This document shows positions 14,871 to 24,720 of a stretch of DNA of 40,706 bases, piece after piece. Position 1 is the first letter of the stretch. The number at the start of each line of letters is the position of its first letter. Origin of the DNA: Saprospiraceae bacterium (GTDB lineage: Bacteria; Bacteroidota; Bacteroidia; Chitinophagales; Saprospiraceae); NCBI GenBank assembly GCA_022448945.1, contig JAKVCV010000029.1, positions 1 to 40,706 of the forward strand, given 5' to 3'. The notes beneath the pieces were generated by a model. The model saw nothing but the letters and a program-made list of their open reading frames with translations, had not been told where the DNA came from and searched no databases. Made by a program: the position numbers and the translations under genes.

Positions 14871-15845
14871 ATGGATTTTATTCTGATTTATTTGTTGAGT
14901 TGGGCTATTTTCCTTCTAATAATAGGCTATATCTTACCTTCTATTAGGAACAAAATTATTGCCAGAATTTCTGCATGGGCAATTATTCTTTCTACTACAT
15001 TTTTTTCTATACTGATTACTGCAGACCAAACTGCATTGTATCGAATGGCAGCCATCTGTTCCCTTCAGTTGATATCTATGAAGACCATTGTAATGGTAGA
15101 GACTTATTCGGGTAAGCCTAAATTGAATATAATTCAATGGCTTTGTTTTGCCGGAGGATGGTTTGGTATGCGTCCAGTTTTGTTTGAGACTCTATTGACA
15201 AAATCTTCATATAAAGCAACTCCGTTGTTATTCAAAAGTATCTCTCGCATCATTCTGGGAATGGCATTACTTATGGGGTCACATTTAGTAGAAGAAAATT
15301 ATTATCATTCGTTTTATACGTCTGACCTTCTTATGTATGCAGGAATGAGTTTTATCTTACATTTTGGAATTTTGAACTTGAGTACTGTACTTTGGCGTAG
15401 CTTGGGAGTTGATGTTATAGAATTATTCTTAGAACCTGCAAGGTCCAGATCATTAAAAGAATTTTGGGGAAAGAGGTGGAATATGGCATTTTCTGAAATG
15501 ACGGCATTGATTATTTATAAACCATTGGTAGGGAAATATGGGAAAAACACAGCAATGTTATCTGCTTTTTTGGTTTCCGGAATTTTACATGAAATTGCAA
15601 TTTCATTTCCAGTAGGTATTGGATATGGTTTCCCTTTACTCTTTTTCGTTATTCATGGTATTGGAATGACAGCAGAAAATATGAGTCCATTTGTAAAAAA
15701 AATAATAGAGCATAAATTTTTATCTCACTTTTGGGTTTTTGCCTGGTTGCTTGTTCCAATGCCATTGCTTTTTCATTCAGGATTTACTGATTTAGTTGCA
15801 AAACCTCTGAGATATTTTTTGCTTAGTATTATTGGAGTTTTATAA
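14871..15845 (+). CDS. Wax-synthase-like membrane-bound O-acyltransferase (MBOAT)
   Basis: 324 residues with about eight hydrophobic segments. The stretch KEFWGKRWNMAFSEM has the FW-x-x-RWN signature of the wax synthase/MBOAT_2 group, and the conserved histidine follows about 45-50 residues later in FLVSGILHEIAISFP, inside a membrane segment. Members transfer acyl groups to lipid alcohols or other hydroxyl acceptors in the membrane. The acceptor here cannot be predicted. It directly follows the small membrane protein at 14380 as a two-gene unit. The short YSGKPKL loop near residue 80 and GGWFGMRP are also typical of this group as I know it. Confidence is high for the superfamily and moderate for wax synthase likeness. 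Confidence 0.85.
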   Translation: MDFILIYLLSWAIFLLIIGYILPSIRNKIIARISAWAIILSTTFFSILITADQTALYRMAAICSLQLISMKTIVMVETYSGKPKLNIIQWLCFAGGWFGMRPVLFETLLTKSSYKATPLLFKSISRIILGMALLMGSHLVEENYYHSFYTSDLLMYAGMSFILHFGILNLSTVLWRSLGVDVIELFLEPARSRSLKEFWGKRWNMAFSEMTALIIYKPLVGKYGKNTAMLSAFLVSGILHEIAISFPVGIGYGFPLLFFVIHGIGMTAENMSPFVKKIIEHKFLSHFWVFAWLLVPMPLLFHSGFTDLVAKPLRYFLLSIIGVL

Positions 15846-16066
15846 TAGCAGTTGGGCTTAAAGCAATTTTTGTTTTTTGCCAAATCAAATCAGAATGGTT
15901 CCCTAGACTATATGAGAAGTGGATCAATAGCATTTTAGACTTGAGTTTATCTTATATTTTACCTGTTTGCTGCATCGAATATCAGCCAAAGTAATCAAAT
16001 TATTTAAAGTACTTTTTGGCTATTTTAAAATTCCTATTAAAAACCTGTTAATTATTTCGTTCTTTT

Positions 16067-16097
16067 TTTGATAGTTCCCTAAAGATATTTATCTTTG
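16067..16097 (+). promoter_or_regulatory. Consensus Bacteroidota promoter of rplU-rpmA
   Basis: TTTG at 16067-16070 and TATCTTTG at 16090-16097 with a 19-base spacer match the phylum consensus (TTTG, 19-21 bases, TAnnTTTG). The ATG of rplU follows 44 bases downstream. This is the strongest promoter match I saw in the window, as expected for ribosomal protein genes. Confidence 0.85.
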
Positions 16098-16141
16098 CAC
16101 ACTCAAATTTGTGATTTGTATTAAACAATTTAACTAGAAAA

Positions 16142-16447
16142 ATGTACGCAATAGTAGAAATTAATGGACAACAGTTCAAAGTGGTTGAAGGTCAGGAGAT
16201 CTTTGTAAACCGCTTAGAAGCTGCTGAGGGTGATCAAGTTACTTTTGATAAAGTACTCCTCGTAGCGAAGGAAGGTGACTTCCAGGTTGGTACACCAACT
16301 GTGGCCGCAAAGGTAGAAACTACTGTTCTTGAACAAGTAAAAGGTGACAAAGTCATTGTGTTCAAGAAAAAACGCCGCAAAGGGTATCGTCGCAAAAACG
16401 GACACCGTCAGCAATTCACAAAAATTAAAATTGATAGCATTGCATAA
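16142..16447 (+). CDS. rplU: 50S ribosomal protein bL21
   Basis: 101 residues, standard length. It begins with [14 protein letters not shown], the usual bL21 start, and has the C-terminal basic motif ([20 protein letters not shown]) that binds 23S rRNA. It is followed 50 bases later by rpmA, the conserved rplU-rpmA pair, with one strong promoter in front and a terminator behind. Confidence 0.99.
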   Translation: MYAIVEINGQQFKVVEGQEIFVNRLEAAEGDQVTFDKVLLVAKEGDFQVGTPTVAAKVETTVLEQVKGDKVIVFKKKRRKGYRRKNGHRQQFTKIKIDSIA

Positions 16448-16497
16448 TGCTGGATCTTATTATTTAACCTTAGTCAACAACTTATAAATTTATAATC

Positions 16498-16746
16498 ATG
16501 GCTCATAAAAAAGGTGTAGGTAGTACGGATAACGGACGTGATAGTAATAGTAAACGTCTTGGTGTCAAATTATTTGGCGGCCAGTCAGCTATTGCAGGGA
16601 ATATCATAGTTCGTCAACGTGGCACTAAATTTCATGCTGGGAATGGTGTGGGATTAGGTAAAGATTTCACAATCTTTGCGCTTAAAGATGGCGTTGTAGA
16701 ATTCAAGAAAGGATTCAAAAATCGTACGTTTGTACACGTAGTATAA
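16498..16746 (+). CDS. rpmA: 50S ribosomal protein bL27
   Basis: 82 residues. It starts [20 protein letters not shown] without the cleaved N-terminal extension known from Firmicutes; the flexible basic N-terminus reaches the peptidyl transferase centre. The central [18 protein letters not shown] is typical of the family. It is the second gene of the rplU-rpmA operon and ends before a strong terminator. Confidence 0.99.
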   Translation: MAHKKGVGSTDNGRDSNSKRLGVKLFGGQSAIAGNIIVRQRGTKFHAGNGVGLGKDFTIFALKDGVVEFKKGFKNRTFVHVV

Positions 16747-16762
16747 ACCTACTATAAAAGAT

Positions 16763-16803
16763 AAAAAGCCATCTGACCAATTACGTGTTAGATGGCTTTT
16801 TTT
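16763..16803 (+). terminator. Rho-independent terminator of rplU-rpmA
   Basis: A stem of about 15 pairs (AAAAAGCCATCTGAC with GTTAGATGGCTTTTT, one G-T pair) with a 9-base loop runs into a T tract, 16 bases after the rpmA stop. Confidence 0.92.
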
Positions 16804-16879
16804 GATTATCAGAAATGTAATTCTCGATTATTAGTGATATAGGTTATGGTTCTAACCTAGTTATAAAATAATTTTAATA

Positions 16880-18184
16880 ATGAGTAATATTGTTGCAATA
16901 GTTGGACGACCCAATGTTGGTAAATCAACATTCTTTAATAGAATGCTTGGAATGCGTAAAGCTATTGTTGATGATGTCAGTGGAGTAACCCGTGATAGAC
17001 AATATGGTTCAACATACTGGAATGGACAACAATTTATGGTTGTCGATACCGGAGGATTTATCGGAGATTCTGATGATGAATTTGCGGCTGCAATTCGTGA
17101 TCAAATACAAATTGCCATAGGAGAAGCACAAGTTGTTATTTTTATGGTTGATGTTGCTACCGGAGTAACTGACCTGGATGAGCAGGTCGCTGAAATGCTA
17201 CACCGTGCAAAAAAAGACATTTTACTCGTTGTTAATAAAGTAGATAATGCTGCCAGGCATCTTGATTCTCACGAATTTTGGTCGCTTGGTTTTGACAAAA
17301 TGTTCCCTATATCTTCTAACTCTGGTAGTGGAACAGGTGATTTACTCGATGAAGTTGTCCGTTTGCTTCCGCAGAATGAATTGATTGAAGAAGATCTACC
17401 CAAATTTGTAATTGTAGGACGGCCTAATGCCGGGAAATCATCTTTTACAAATGCACTGCTCGAAACGGATCGTAGTATTGTTACTGATATTGCAGGCACT
17501 ACTAGAGATAGTGTTCATGCCAAATATAGTAAGTTTGATAAAGAATTTGTACTGATCGATACTGCCGGTTTGCGCAAAAAGAAAAATGTTTCTGAAGATC
17601 TGGAATTTTATTCTGTTATGCGCGCTATTCGCTCCTTGGAAGATGCAGATGTTTGTATTATAATGCTTGATGCTACTAAAGGTATTGAAGGGCAGGATCT
17701 GAATATTTTTCGATTGGCTATTAAAAATAATAAAGGGGTAGTTTTGCTGGTTAATAAATGGGATTTGGTAGAAAATAAAGAAACGAATACTGCAAAGGAT
17801 TTTGAAGATAAAATTAGAGAAAGAATTGCACCTTTTGATGATGTCCCTATAGTCTTTATTTCTGTGCTTGAAAAACAAAGAATATATAAGGCTATCGAAG
17901 TAGCATTGGATGTCTTTGAAAATCGTTCCACCCGTATCAGCACTTCAAAACTTAATGAATTTGTGCAGGAAATTGTATCGGCGCACCCACCACCACCTCA
18001 TCGCGGGCATTTCATTTCCATAAAATATGCTACACAAATTCACACACCATATCCTGCATTTGCCCTGTTTTCTAATTATCCAAAACATATTAAGGAACCA
18101 TATAAAAATTATCTTGAAAACAGATTCCGGGAACAATGGAATTTTACAGGATCACCAGTTGTATTTTTCTTTAGACAAAAATAA
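16880..18184 (+). CDS. der: Ribosome-assembly GTPase Der (EngA)
   Basis: 434 residues with two tandem GTPase domains and a C-terminal KH-like domain, the hallmark of Der. Domain 1 has GRPNVGKS at 8-15, a DTGGF G3 motif and NKVD. Domain 2 has GRPNAGKS near 180, DTAGLRKK and NKWD. The protein ends in GSPVVFFFRQK, the usual KH-domain end. It binds the 50S subunit and is needed for its maturation, which suits its place after rplU-rpmA, though the terminator between them makes it a separate transcript. Immediately downstream is an AT-rich imperfect hairpin (around 18208-18240) with a later T run that may end the transcript. Confidence 0.98.
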   Translation: MSNIVAIVGRPNVGKSTFFNRMLGMRKAIVDDVSGVTRDRQYGSTYWNGQQFMVVDTGGFIGDSDDEFAAAIRDQIQIAIGEAQVVIFMVDVATGVTDLDEQVAEMLHRAKKDILLVVNKVDNAARHLDSHEFWSLGFDKMFPISSNSGSGTGDLLDEVVRLLPQNELIEEDLPKFVIVGRPNAGKSSFTNALLETDRSIVTDIAGTTRDSVHAKYSKFDKEFVLIDTAGLRKKKNVSEDLEFYSVMRAIRSLEDADVCIIMLDATKGIEGQDLNIFRLAIKNNKGVVLLVNKWDLVENKETNTAKDFEDKIRERIAPFDDVPIVFISVLEKQRIYKAIEVALDVFENRSTRISTSKLNEFVQEIVSAHPPPPHRGHFISIKYATQIHTPYPAFALFSNYPKHIKEPYKNYLENRFREQWNFTGSPVVFFFRQK

Positions 18185-18307
18185 TTTTATTAGAATTTTT
18201 ATATCTTTTTCTTCTAAAAATAGAAAAGAAAAATCTCTTCGCTTTTTTTAGTTACAATTCGATAATATTTATTATTATAACAGAATTGAAAACTAAAATA
18301 TCAAATC

Positions 18308-19225
18308 ATGTTAGGAACCATTCTCATTCTCATCTTTACGGTTATTGTAGTACCTGTTATGTCTTTTTATTATGGAACGCCTTTGAATGATATACAGGAA
18401 GCCCTTTTATGGAAAAGCGGTATGATCGCATTCGGAATTGCTATATATTGTTTTATAGTAGGGGAGTTGACAAAAAATAATAGCCAGACAGATAAACTAT
18501 GGAGTACAGCACCAATTTTATATTCTTGGTTAATTACAGTTGATGGTGGATTTAATGATAGAATGATTCTTATGTCGGTATTAGTTACTATTTGGGGGCT
18601 TAGATTGTCGTATAATTTTGGACGTCGTGGTGGTTTTACCTGGAAATTCTGGGAAGGCGAAGAAGATTACCGATGGGAGGTGCTCAGAAAGAGGCCTGGG
18701 TTTAGCAACAAATGGATATGGATGCTATTTAATTTGTTTTTTATCTGCCTTTATCAACATGCATTAATTTTTCTTTTTACTGTTCCAATAATTACTGGTT
18801 TGAGTGCTAGTGCACCTGCTTTAATTTGGGCTGATTATGTCCTTGCTATAGCTTTTCTTGTGTTTGTTGTAATTGAAACAATTGCAGATCAACAACAGTG
18901 GGTATTTCAAAATGAAAAATATAGGCGTATAAATGCTAAAGAAGAACTAGGTGATTATGCACATGGATTTGTACGTACAGGTCTCTGGAGTATTGTTCGT
19001 CATCCGAATTATTCGGGAGAACAAGCAGTTTGGATAGTTTTCTACTTATTTAGTGTTATTGCAACAGGAGAATGGATCAATTGGAGTATTGCAGGATGCT
19101 TATTACTTTTAATTTTATTTAAAAGTAGTTCGGATTTCTCTGAAGAAATAAGTGCCCAAAAGTATCCTGAATATGAAAATTATCAGAAGAAAGTTCCTCG
19201 ATTTATTCCTTTTACTAAGTTTTAA
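18308..19225 (+). CDS. DUF1295 family membrane protein (steroid 5-alpha-reductase / ICMT-like)
   Basis: 305 residues with about seven hydrophobic segments. The C-terminal part carries the family signature: GLWSIVRHPNYSGEQAVW, where the RHPNY motif is shared with steroid 5-alpha-reductases and isoprenylcysteine methyltransferase-like proteins, and the ending KYPEYENYQKKVPRFIPF. The middle holds RRGGFTWKFWEGEEDYRW, typical of DUF1295. These enzymes bind a cofactor (NADPH or SAM) at the membrane and act on lipids; the exact reaction is unknown. It is convergent with the gene ending at 19262 and has no visible operon partner. Confidence 0.88.
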   Translation: MLGTILILIFTVIVVPVMSFYYGTPLNDIQEALLWKSGMIAFGIAIYCFIVGELTKNNSQTDKLWSTAPILYSWLITVDGGFNDRMILMSVLVTIWGLRLSYNFGRRGGFTWKFWEGEEDYRWEVLRKRPGFSNKWIWMLFNLFFICLYQHALIFLFTVPIITGLSASAPALIWADYVLAIAFLVFVVIETIADQQQWVFQNEKYRRINAKEELGDYAHGFVRTGLWSIVRHPNYSGEQAVWIVFYLFSVIATGEWINWSIAGCLLLLILFKSSSDFSEEISAQKYPEYENYQKKVPRFIPFTKF

Positions 19226-19261
19226 CTTTTTTAATGCGCTTATAAACATTCAATTGATAGC

Positions 19262-21826
19262 TTAGAATGCAAACCTAAGGGTAACGCGAACGGAGAAAAA
19301 TTGAGCATCACGGTTGTCAAGATATGTTAATCGCCAGAGTGCATCAACGCGTATAAATTGCAAAATATTTTCTATTCCTACACTTACTTCTGCATAAGGC
19401 CCTTGGTCAAAAGTCCCATAAAAGGGGCCTTCTGAAAAAGGAACATTACGGTGTTTTGACCTTTGTATCGATCTGTCATAATGATTAAGTCTATTGGCGT
19501 CTTTGTTTTGTTGTGACAATGTGCCCCAGGACAAGCGGATTGCATTGACAAGTCGCCATTTCAAATATTTTCTGATAAAAGGAATCCTGTTTAAAATAAA
19601 TCCATCCCAATGATGTTCAATACGAGCATGTACAAAAAAGTCACTGACAAATTCAAAATTGTTCATGCTATTGAACGACGTTTTGTTGTAGAAATATGCT
19701 TCATTTCCAGGATGTGTTTCAAGTAAAAGATAAGGAAGTACACCAAAGATTTTTCCGCATTCTACCTGATATTCCAACCAACCAACAGGACTTATATAAA
19801 ACCAATGTTTAAGGCTTAGTCGAATTTTGTGAAATTTAAATTGTGAATTCAGAATTCCTCTAACACCCATTGTGTAGGTTAGATCTATAATCGGAAATCT
19901 AGAACCTAGACTAAGATCTTTAAAAGGACCTGCAATTATTCTTTCTTTGTAAGCGAAACGAGCCTTTAAGACAATTTCTGTTGATCTTATCTGAGTTATT
20001 GTATCAGGGTTTAAAGGGTTCTCTTCATTGCGTTTGAGGAATTTAAAATTAAGACCACCAAGTTTAGTGTTTTCGTATCCCACTGGGTTTAACCTGCGAT
20101 GTATTATAGCAATCTTATTTGAAAAACCTCTCTTCCAACTATGTTTAAACCATATTTTTCCTTCCTGAACATACATCATTTTTTGAGGTATCGGTCTTCT
20201 TAACCAGCCTGCAAATAAACTTTGTGTTTTTCTTTCTTCAGAATTTCTGTTTTCAAAAGTTACATCATTGATAAAACTCATGCCAATAGCAGATCTTCTA
20301 TAGCGGTTAAATACATACTGGGAATTAAATCCATATTTCCATCTTTTGTCTTTAAATCCATAACCTGCGTATGCATATACCTGAAACTTTTTACTTAGTT
20401 TATTACTAGTTCCTATACCTAAGCTTAGACGGAACCCTTCTACATCGTTCCATGTCATTAGGTTTGAATAAGGCCCTACTTTTATTGGTCCAAAAACTTT
20501 ATAACCATTTATGACAATTTCAGCAATTTCAGCAATGGTCTTGAAAACAGGAATATTTTGAATACTATCGACCATTTTGTAGACACCCTCCTCATTTTTT
20601 GTCAATTTTTCATGTCTGTTATCAGTCCAAAATGTATCAGCTTTTTCTAGTTTATCATATTTAATATCTTCCGGATCTTTTTTGAGGTATAATTCTTTCC
20701 CATTTTCTTTGTTTATTTCAAAATTTTTAAAAGACAATGTTTTTCTGCCAATAATTCCCAGGCCCTTATCTTTCTTATTAGTGGAAAAATCAATAACAGT
20801 TTTTTGCTTTAATGGTATCCATAACTGCTCCTCTAAAAAATCATATTCTTGATAGATTATAATCCGATTGACTAGGTTTACATTTGCCTCAGGATTCATG
20901 CGCATATTAACAAGTATAAGTGCATAATCATCCATTGAAACCCAAAAATCTCCATAAAAAGTATTACCGGCTTTGTCCTTGGGCTTAAATTTTAATTTAT
21001 AACTCCATTTGCCTTTTACCCACGTACTATCCATTATGTAGTACTTATAAAAGGTAAGGCCAGCACTTGAGAATGGGCTAATAAACTCTTTACCCAATAT
21101 TTTTATATTGTTGTTGTAGATATTATATTCATCGTTCATACTACTAATAAAATCTACAACGGTCTGGTTTTTTACACCACTTACTCTTTGCGCCTTTAGA
21201 ATGTTTTTTTTCTCTAAATTCTTTAAATGGTATGTGTCATAAATATTTTCAGATACATAAGCAGGTAAGAAAGGCTTGACATCTGATACTGTATCAATAT
21301 TTTCAAAGATGAATTGTAGTTTTTTAAAGATCTTCATATCTTTCATCTCTGGTGTTATATTAACAAGGTCTAATTCCACTTTTGAATAAACTTCAACATT
21401 ATAGGAATTGGCAACTTTTTCAATGTCATTTTGTTTTTTGTACTTATTAATCTGTCTGATAATGTTATTTGCTGGGTTTTCTCCTGCCATAACCACTACT
21501 TCTACACCTAATTCCATAGATGTAGAAATCATTCGAAAATTAATAACAAGTTCAGTACTATCTTTATTAATAACCTTTAATACATCATCATAGCCTAAAG
21601 AATTTGTAACCAAAGTATCCCCAATTGATGCGTCAAATTGTATGGTATAATTCCCATCAATGTCCGTTAAAACTCCAGTATTGCTACCCGATACGAAAAC
21701 GTTACAAAAGGGCATTGCTTCTTCAGTGTCATCGTCTATAACCTGCCCAGTTATAGTTATTGTTTGTGCATAGCACATTGTGACTATCATGAATAGTATC
21801 CAACTTAGAAATATCTTTTTCTTCAT
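19262..21826 (-). CDS. DUF5686 family outer-membrane protein with carboxypeptidase-like regulatory domain
   Basis: 854 residues. A signal peptide (KKKIFLSWILFMIVTMCYAQ) is followed by a CarboxypepD_reg-like beta sandwich at about 22-105 (ITGQVIDDDTEEAMPFCNVF, GVLTDIDGNYTI), the same module that precedes many TonB-dependent proteins in this phylum. The remainder (about 110-854) matches the DUF5686 pattern: a helical and mixed region (NNIIRQINKYKKQND) and a C-terminal predicted beta barrel with many aromatic-ended strands, ending in the typical terminal strand VRVTLRFAF. No TonB box or plug was seen. It is a surface or envelope protein of unknown job. Confidence 0.9.
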   Translation of the reverse strand: MKKKIFLSWILFMIVTMCYAQTITITGQVIDDDTEEAMPFCNVFVSGSNTGVLTDIDGNYTIQFDASIGDTLVTNSLGYDDVLKVINKDSTELVINFRMISTSMELGVEVVVMAGENPANNIIRQINKYKKQNDIEKVANSYNVEVYSKVELDLVNITPEMKDMKIFKKLQFIFENIDTVSDVKPFLPAYVSENIYDTYHLKNLEKKNILKAQRVSGVKNQTVVDFISSMNDEYNIYNNNIKILGKEFISPFSSAGLTFYKYYIMDSTWVKGKWSYKLKFKPKDKAGNTFYGDFWVSMDDYALILVNMRMNPEANVNLVNRIIIYQEYDFLEEQLWIPLKQKTVIDFSTNKKDKGLGIIGRKTLSFKNFEINKENGKELYLKKDPEDIKYDKLEKADTFWTDNRHEKLTKNEEGVYKMVDSIQNIPVFKTIAEIAEIVINGYKVFGPIKVGPYSNLMTWNDVEGFRLSLGIGTSNKLSKKFQVYAYAGYGFKDKRWKYGFNSQYVFNRYRRSAIGMSFINDVTFENRNSEERKTQSLFAGWLRRPIPQKMMYVQEGKIWFKHSWKRGFSNKIAIIHRRLNPVGYENTKLGGLNFKFLKRNEENPLNPDTITQIRSTEIVLKARFAYKERIIAGPFKDLSLGSRFPIIDLTYTMGVRGILNSQFKFHKIRLSLKHWFYISPVGWLEYQVECGKIFGVLPYLLLETHPGNEAYFYNKTSFNSMNNFEFVSDFFVHARIEHHWDGFILNRIPFIRKYLKWRLVNAIRLSWGTLSQQNKDANRLNHYDRSIQRSKHRNVPFSEGPFYGTFDQGPYAEVSVGIENILQFIRVDALWRLTYLDNRDAQFFSVRVTLRFAF

Positions 21827-22255
21827 TAGTGTTTATCTCTGGAATCTAAATGGTTTTAGGATTTCTTCAAATTAAGTAAAAATAATAGAAAGACACAACT
21901 ATAAAGAGCCTATAACTTATTATTAGGTAAAGAATAGGTTAAGATTGACAGTATTTTAATATGGATTTTGATTTTGATTTGATTTTTCAACTAAATTATT
22001 GTACCCATATAATATTTAAGATATCTTTATTTTATATGTTCATTGAATACCTTATGGACTGTATTTGTTTTTGATAAATTTGCCTTTTTGGGGTGCGAAT
22101 TGATATTAACTATTAAAATTTGACCTATCTCTGTTATTATAGGGATGTTATTGCTATAATAATACTATAATTGCTTAGCTTTAAACAAACACTAATTTTT
22201 TACGTTAAAGTAAAGGAATATTTTATCTTTTTTATTTCACATTTTAATCAGAACA
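21827..22255. other. Divergent intergenic region, AT-rich
   Basis: 429 bases between the DUF5686 gene (minus) and the TPR-like gene (plus), no coding sequence seen. It holds a short TTTTGAT-type run near 21964-21990, a TAAATTTG box at 22075-22082 that could be a -7 element for the plus-strand gene, and the inverted repeat at 22134-22162. Confidence 0.4.
22134..22162. repeat. Perfect 9-base inverted repeat
   Basis: TTATTATAG (22134-22142) and CTATAATAA (22154-22162) are exact reverse complements with an 11-base spacer. It lies downstream of the TAAATTTG box and within the probable leader of the gene at 22256, so it could be an operator or a leader hairpin. Its low complexity makes chance plausible. 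Confidence 0.35.
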
Positions 22256-22789
22256 ATGTCCAAATTAGCTAAAATAGTAGTTGTTCTTATATTTGCCGGA
22301 ATATTTTTTACTGCATATTCTTACTGGAAATCTAGTTATACATCCAATTTGGTCAATACGCATATTTATCAGGCTGATATGTCCAGATATGTTCATCGTG
22401 GTGTTTTAGATTTTGATACGGAAGGCAAGGAAATTTCATTTAATGACAGAATTGCTTCGGTAGATAACCGTTTTTTTAATGGTGAAAAGAAGGAGGCTCT
22501 GGCATTATATATTTTATTATTGAAGGAGGATCCTGGGAATATGTCTATTTTGTTGCGCTTGGGGATTATCTATCTTCAGGAAGAAGATTACACATTGGCT
22601 CAAGATAACTTAAACACAGTTTATGGATATAAAGAATCCGTATATGCCCTCGATGCTGCTTGGTTTTTAGCGTTGATGAATTATCAAAACAATAATATTC
22701 CAACTGTAAAAACACTTCTAACGGAGATTATAAAAGGAAGGGGAAATTATTTTATGGAAGCAGAAGAGCTTCTGGAAATATTAACTTAA
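22256..22789 (+). CDS. Membrane-anchored TPR-like protein
   Basis: 177 residues. An N-terminal hydrophobic segment (KIVVVLIFAGIFFTAYSYW) is not followed by a clear cleavage site and probably anchors the protein in the inner membrane. The remainder (about 75-177) shows tetratricopeptide-like helix pairs (ALALYILLLKEDPGNMSILL, LGIIYLQEEDYTLAQDNLN, AAWFLALMNYQNNN). TPR repeats mediate protein-protein contacts; the partner is unknown. Its stop lies 70 bases from the convergent glnS end. A TPR-type fold is inferred from helix periodicity and the PGN and Y-x2-A positions. Confidence 0.78.
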   Translation: MSKLAKIVVVLIFAGIFFTAYSYWKSSYTSNLVNTHIYQADMSRYVHRGVLDFDTEGKEISFNDRIASVDNRFFNGEKKEALALYILLLKEDPGNMSILLRLGIIYLQEEDYTLAQDNLNTVYGYKESVYALDAAWFLALMNYQNNNIPTVKTLLTEIIKGRGNYFMEAEELLEILT

Positions 22790-22858
22790 TAATTGTTAAA
22801 TCTCTCGGCTTAATAATTTGTAGCTATTTCAATATATTTTCTGATGATAATATTTGAA

Positions 22859-24538
22859 TTATTTTCCTTTTTGTTTTTTTGACCAAGAATCTTTTAGCGC
22901 TACTGTTCTATTAAATATCAATTTGCCATTTTTGCTATCAGGATCAACACAAAAATAACCAAGTCGCATAAATTGAAATATATCTCCTGTTAAAACATTA
23001 GCTAATCCGGGTTCAACAAAAGCAGAAATAGTTTTTAAAGATTGAGGGTTAAGAAATTCTTTAAAGTCAATATCCTTATGTCCTGTAGGGTTTTCATCTG
23101 AAAATAAACGATCATATATGTTTACTTTAGCAGGAATAGCATGTTCTATTGATACCCAGTGCAAGGTGCCCTTTGGTTTTATTCCGCTTTGATCATTACC
23201 AGATTTGCTTTCTGGGTAATATGTACAGTAAACTTCTTCAACTTCATTGTTTACATCTGTCTTAAAACCTGTACAGGTTAATATATAAGCACCTTTGAAA
23301 CGTACATTACGATCTACTGCTAATCTTCGCCATTTTTTGTTTGGTGTTTCAGTAGTGAAGTCTTCTTTCTCTATGTATATCTCGCGTGTAAAAGGAACAT
23401 TGCGACTTCCCTTAGTTTCATCCTCTGGGTTGTTTATGATAGTCAATTGTTCTGTCTTTCCTTCCGGGTAGTTTGTAATAATGACCTTTAGAGGATTTAA
23501 TACACCCATAACTCTTGAAGCAGTTTTATTAAGTTCATCACGGACAGATGACTCTAGTGATGATAGATCAATATATTGGTCACGTTTACTAACACCTGCA
23601 CGACGAATAAATGATTTAATAGCTTCAGGAGGGTACCCACGTCTTCGCATTCCAGAAATTGTTGGCATTCTTGGGTCGTCCCAACCACTCACAACACCTT
23701 TGTCAATTAATTCTTTTAGTTTTCTTTTGCTAGTAACTGTATAAGTTACATTTAAACGAGAGAATTCAATTTGCTGAGGTCTGTAAACTCCCAGCTGAAT
23801 AAGGCACCAATCATATAATTCACGATGAACTTCGAACTCTAGTGAACATAAAGAATGTGTAATTTTTTCTATAGAATCCGATAAACCATGTGCCCAGTCA
23901 TACATAGGGTAGATGCACCATGAATCCCCAGTATTATGATGTGTTTCATGTTTTATTCTATATATGACAGGGTCTCTCATAAGCCAGTTGTCGGCCTGCA
24001 TGTCAATCTTTAATCTTAGTGAACATGTCCCATCTTGATATACACCATTTTTCATCTTTTTAAATTCAAGCAGGTTGCTTTCTATGAGCGTATTTCTGTA
24101 TTTACTTTCAATTGCTTTTTTCTTTTCTTCATCCATGGTTTCAGAAGATGAAAAATCAACATATGCTTTACCTTTTTTGATTAATTCTACAGCATATTCA
24201 TATAGTTGTTCAAAATAATCAGAAGTAAAATATAACCGGTCTTCCCAGTCAAAACCCAACCATTTTATATCTTTTTTTATAGATTCTACAAAATCAATTT
24301 TTTCGGTAGAAGGGTTGGTGTCATCAAAGCGTAGATTAGTCAGACCACCGTATTTTTGTGCTAAGTCAAAACTAACACAAATTGCTTTTGCATGTCCAAT
24401 GTGCAAAAAACCATTTGGCTCCGGAGGGAAACGGGTGTGCACTTTTTGATTAAAGCGTCCATTTTTGTTGTGTTCCTCTACAATATGCTCAATAAAATTG
24501 AGGGTTTCCTTATCTTCTTCTTTGATATTGTGACTCAT
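22859..24538 (-). CDS. glnS: Glutaminyl-tRNA synthetase
   Basis: 559 residues, normal length for GlnRS. The class I signature is PPEPNGFLHIGHAKAI with HIGH at 46-49. The KMSKS equivalent is TVTSKRKL near 266-272, in the form typical of GlnRS rather than GluRS. DDTNPSTEKIDFVESIKKD and DWAHGLSDSIE are also characteristic. The C-terminal ~200 residues form the anticodon-binding beta barrels. It charges tRNA-Gln with glutamine directly, which implies that this organism does not depend solely on the GatCAB route. A CAAATTTA (TAAATTTG on the coding strand) at 24582-24589 could be its -7 box. The gene is divergent from the pyruvate dehydrogenase gene. Confidence 0.98.
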   Translation of the reverse strand: MSHNIKEEDKETLNFIEHIVEEHNKNGRFNQKVHTRFPPEPNGFLHIGHAKAICVSFDLAQKYGGLTNLRFDDTNPSTEKIDFVESIKKDIKWLGFDWEDRLYFTSDYFEQLYEYAVELIKKGKAYVDFSSSETMDEEKKKAIESKYRNTLIESNLLEFKKMKNGVYQDGTCSLRLKIDMQADNWLMRDPVIYRIKHETHHNTGDSWCIYPMYDWAHGLSDSIEKITHSLCSLEFEVHRELYDWCLIQLGVYRPQQIEFSRLNVTYTVTSKRKLKELIDKGVVSGWDDPRMPTISGMRRRGYPPEAIKSFIRRAGVSKRDQYIDLSSLESSVRDELNKTASRVMGVLNPLKVIITNYPEGKTEQLTIINNPEDETKGSRNVPFTREIYIEKEDFTTETPNKKWRRLAVDRNVRFKGAYILTCTGFKTDVNNEVEEVYCTYYPESKSGNDQSGIKPKGTLHWVSIEHAIPAKVNIYDRLFSDENPTGHKDIDFKEFLNPQSLKTISAFVEPGLANVLTGDIFQFMRLGYFCVDPDSKNGKLIFNRTVALKDSWSKKQKGK

Positions 24539-24720
24539 GTAATATTGTTGAATTTAAGACTGAATCAATAAAAATTTGTTGCAAATTTAGAACATTTTGA
24601 GTTCATTTAATAATTGTTCCTTAAAAGAATAGCTTCCTTTATTGTATGAAAAAAATATAAATAGTTTTCTTGTAACGATTTTCATTAAAAAAATAAAGCT
24701 TAAAATTGTAGAATTCGCAC

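Noticed and set aside
18185-18307. Terminator after der
   Set aside because: The TTTTTCTTCT / AGAAAAGAAAAA pairing is low complexity and the T run comes only after a further 15 bases. It is mentioned with der but not annotated as a separate feature.
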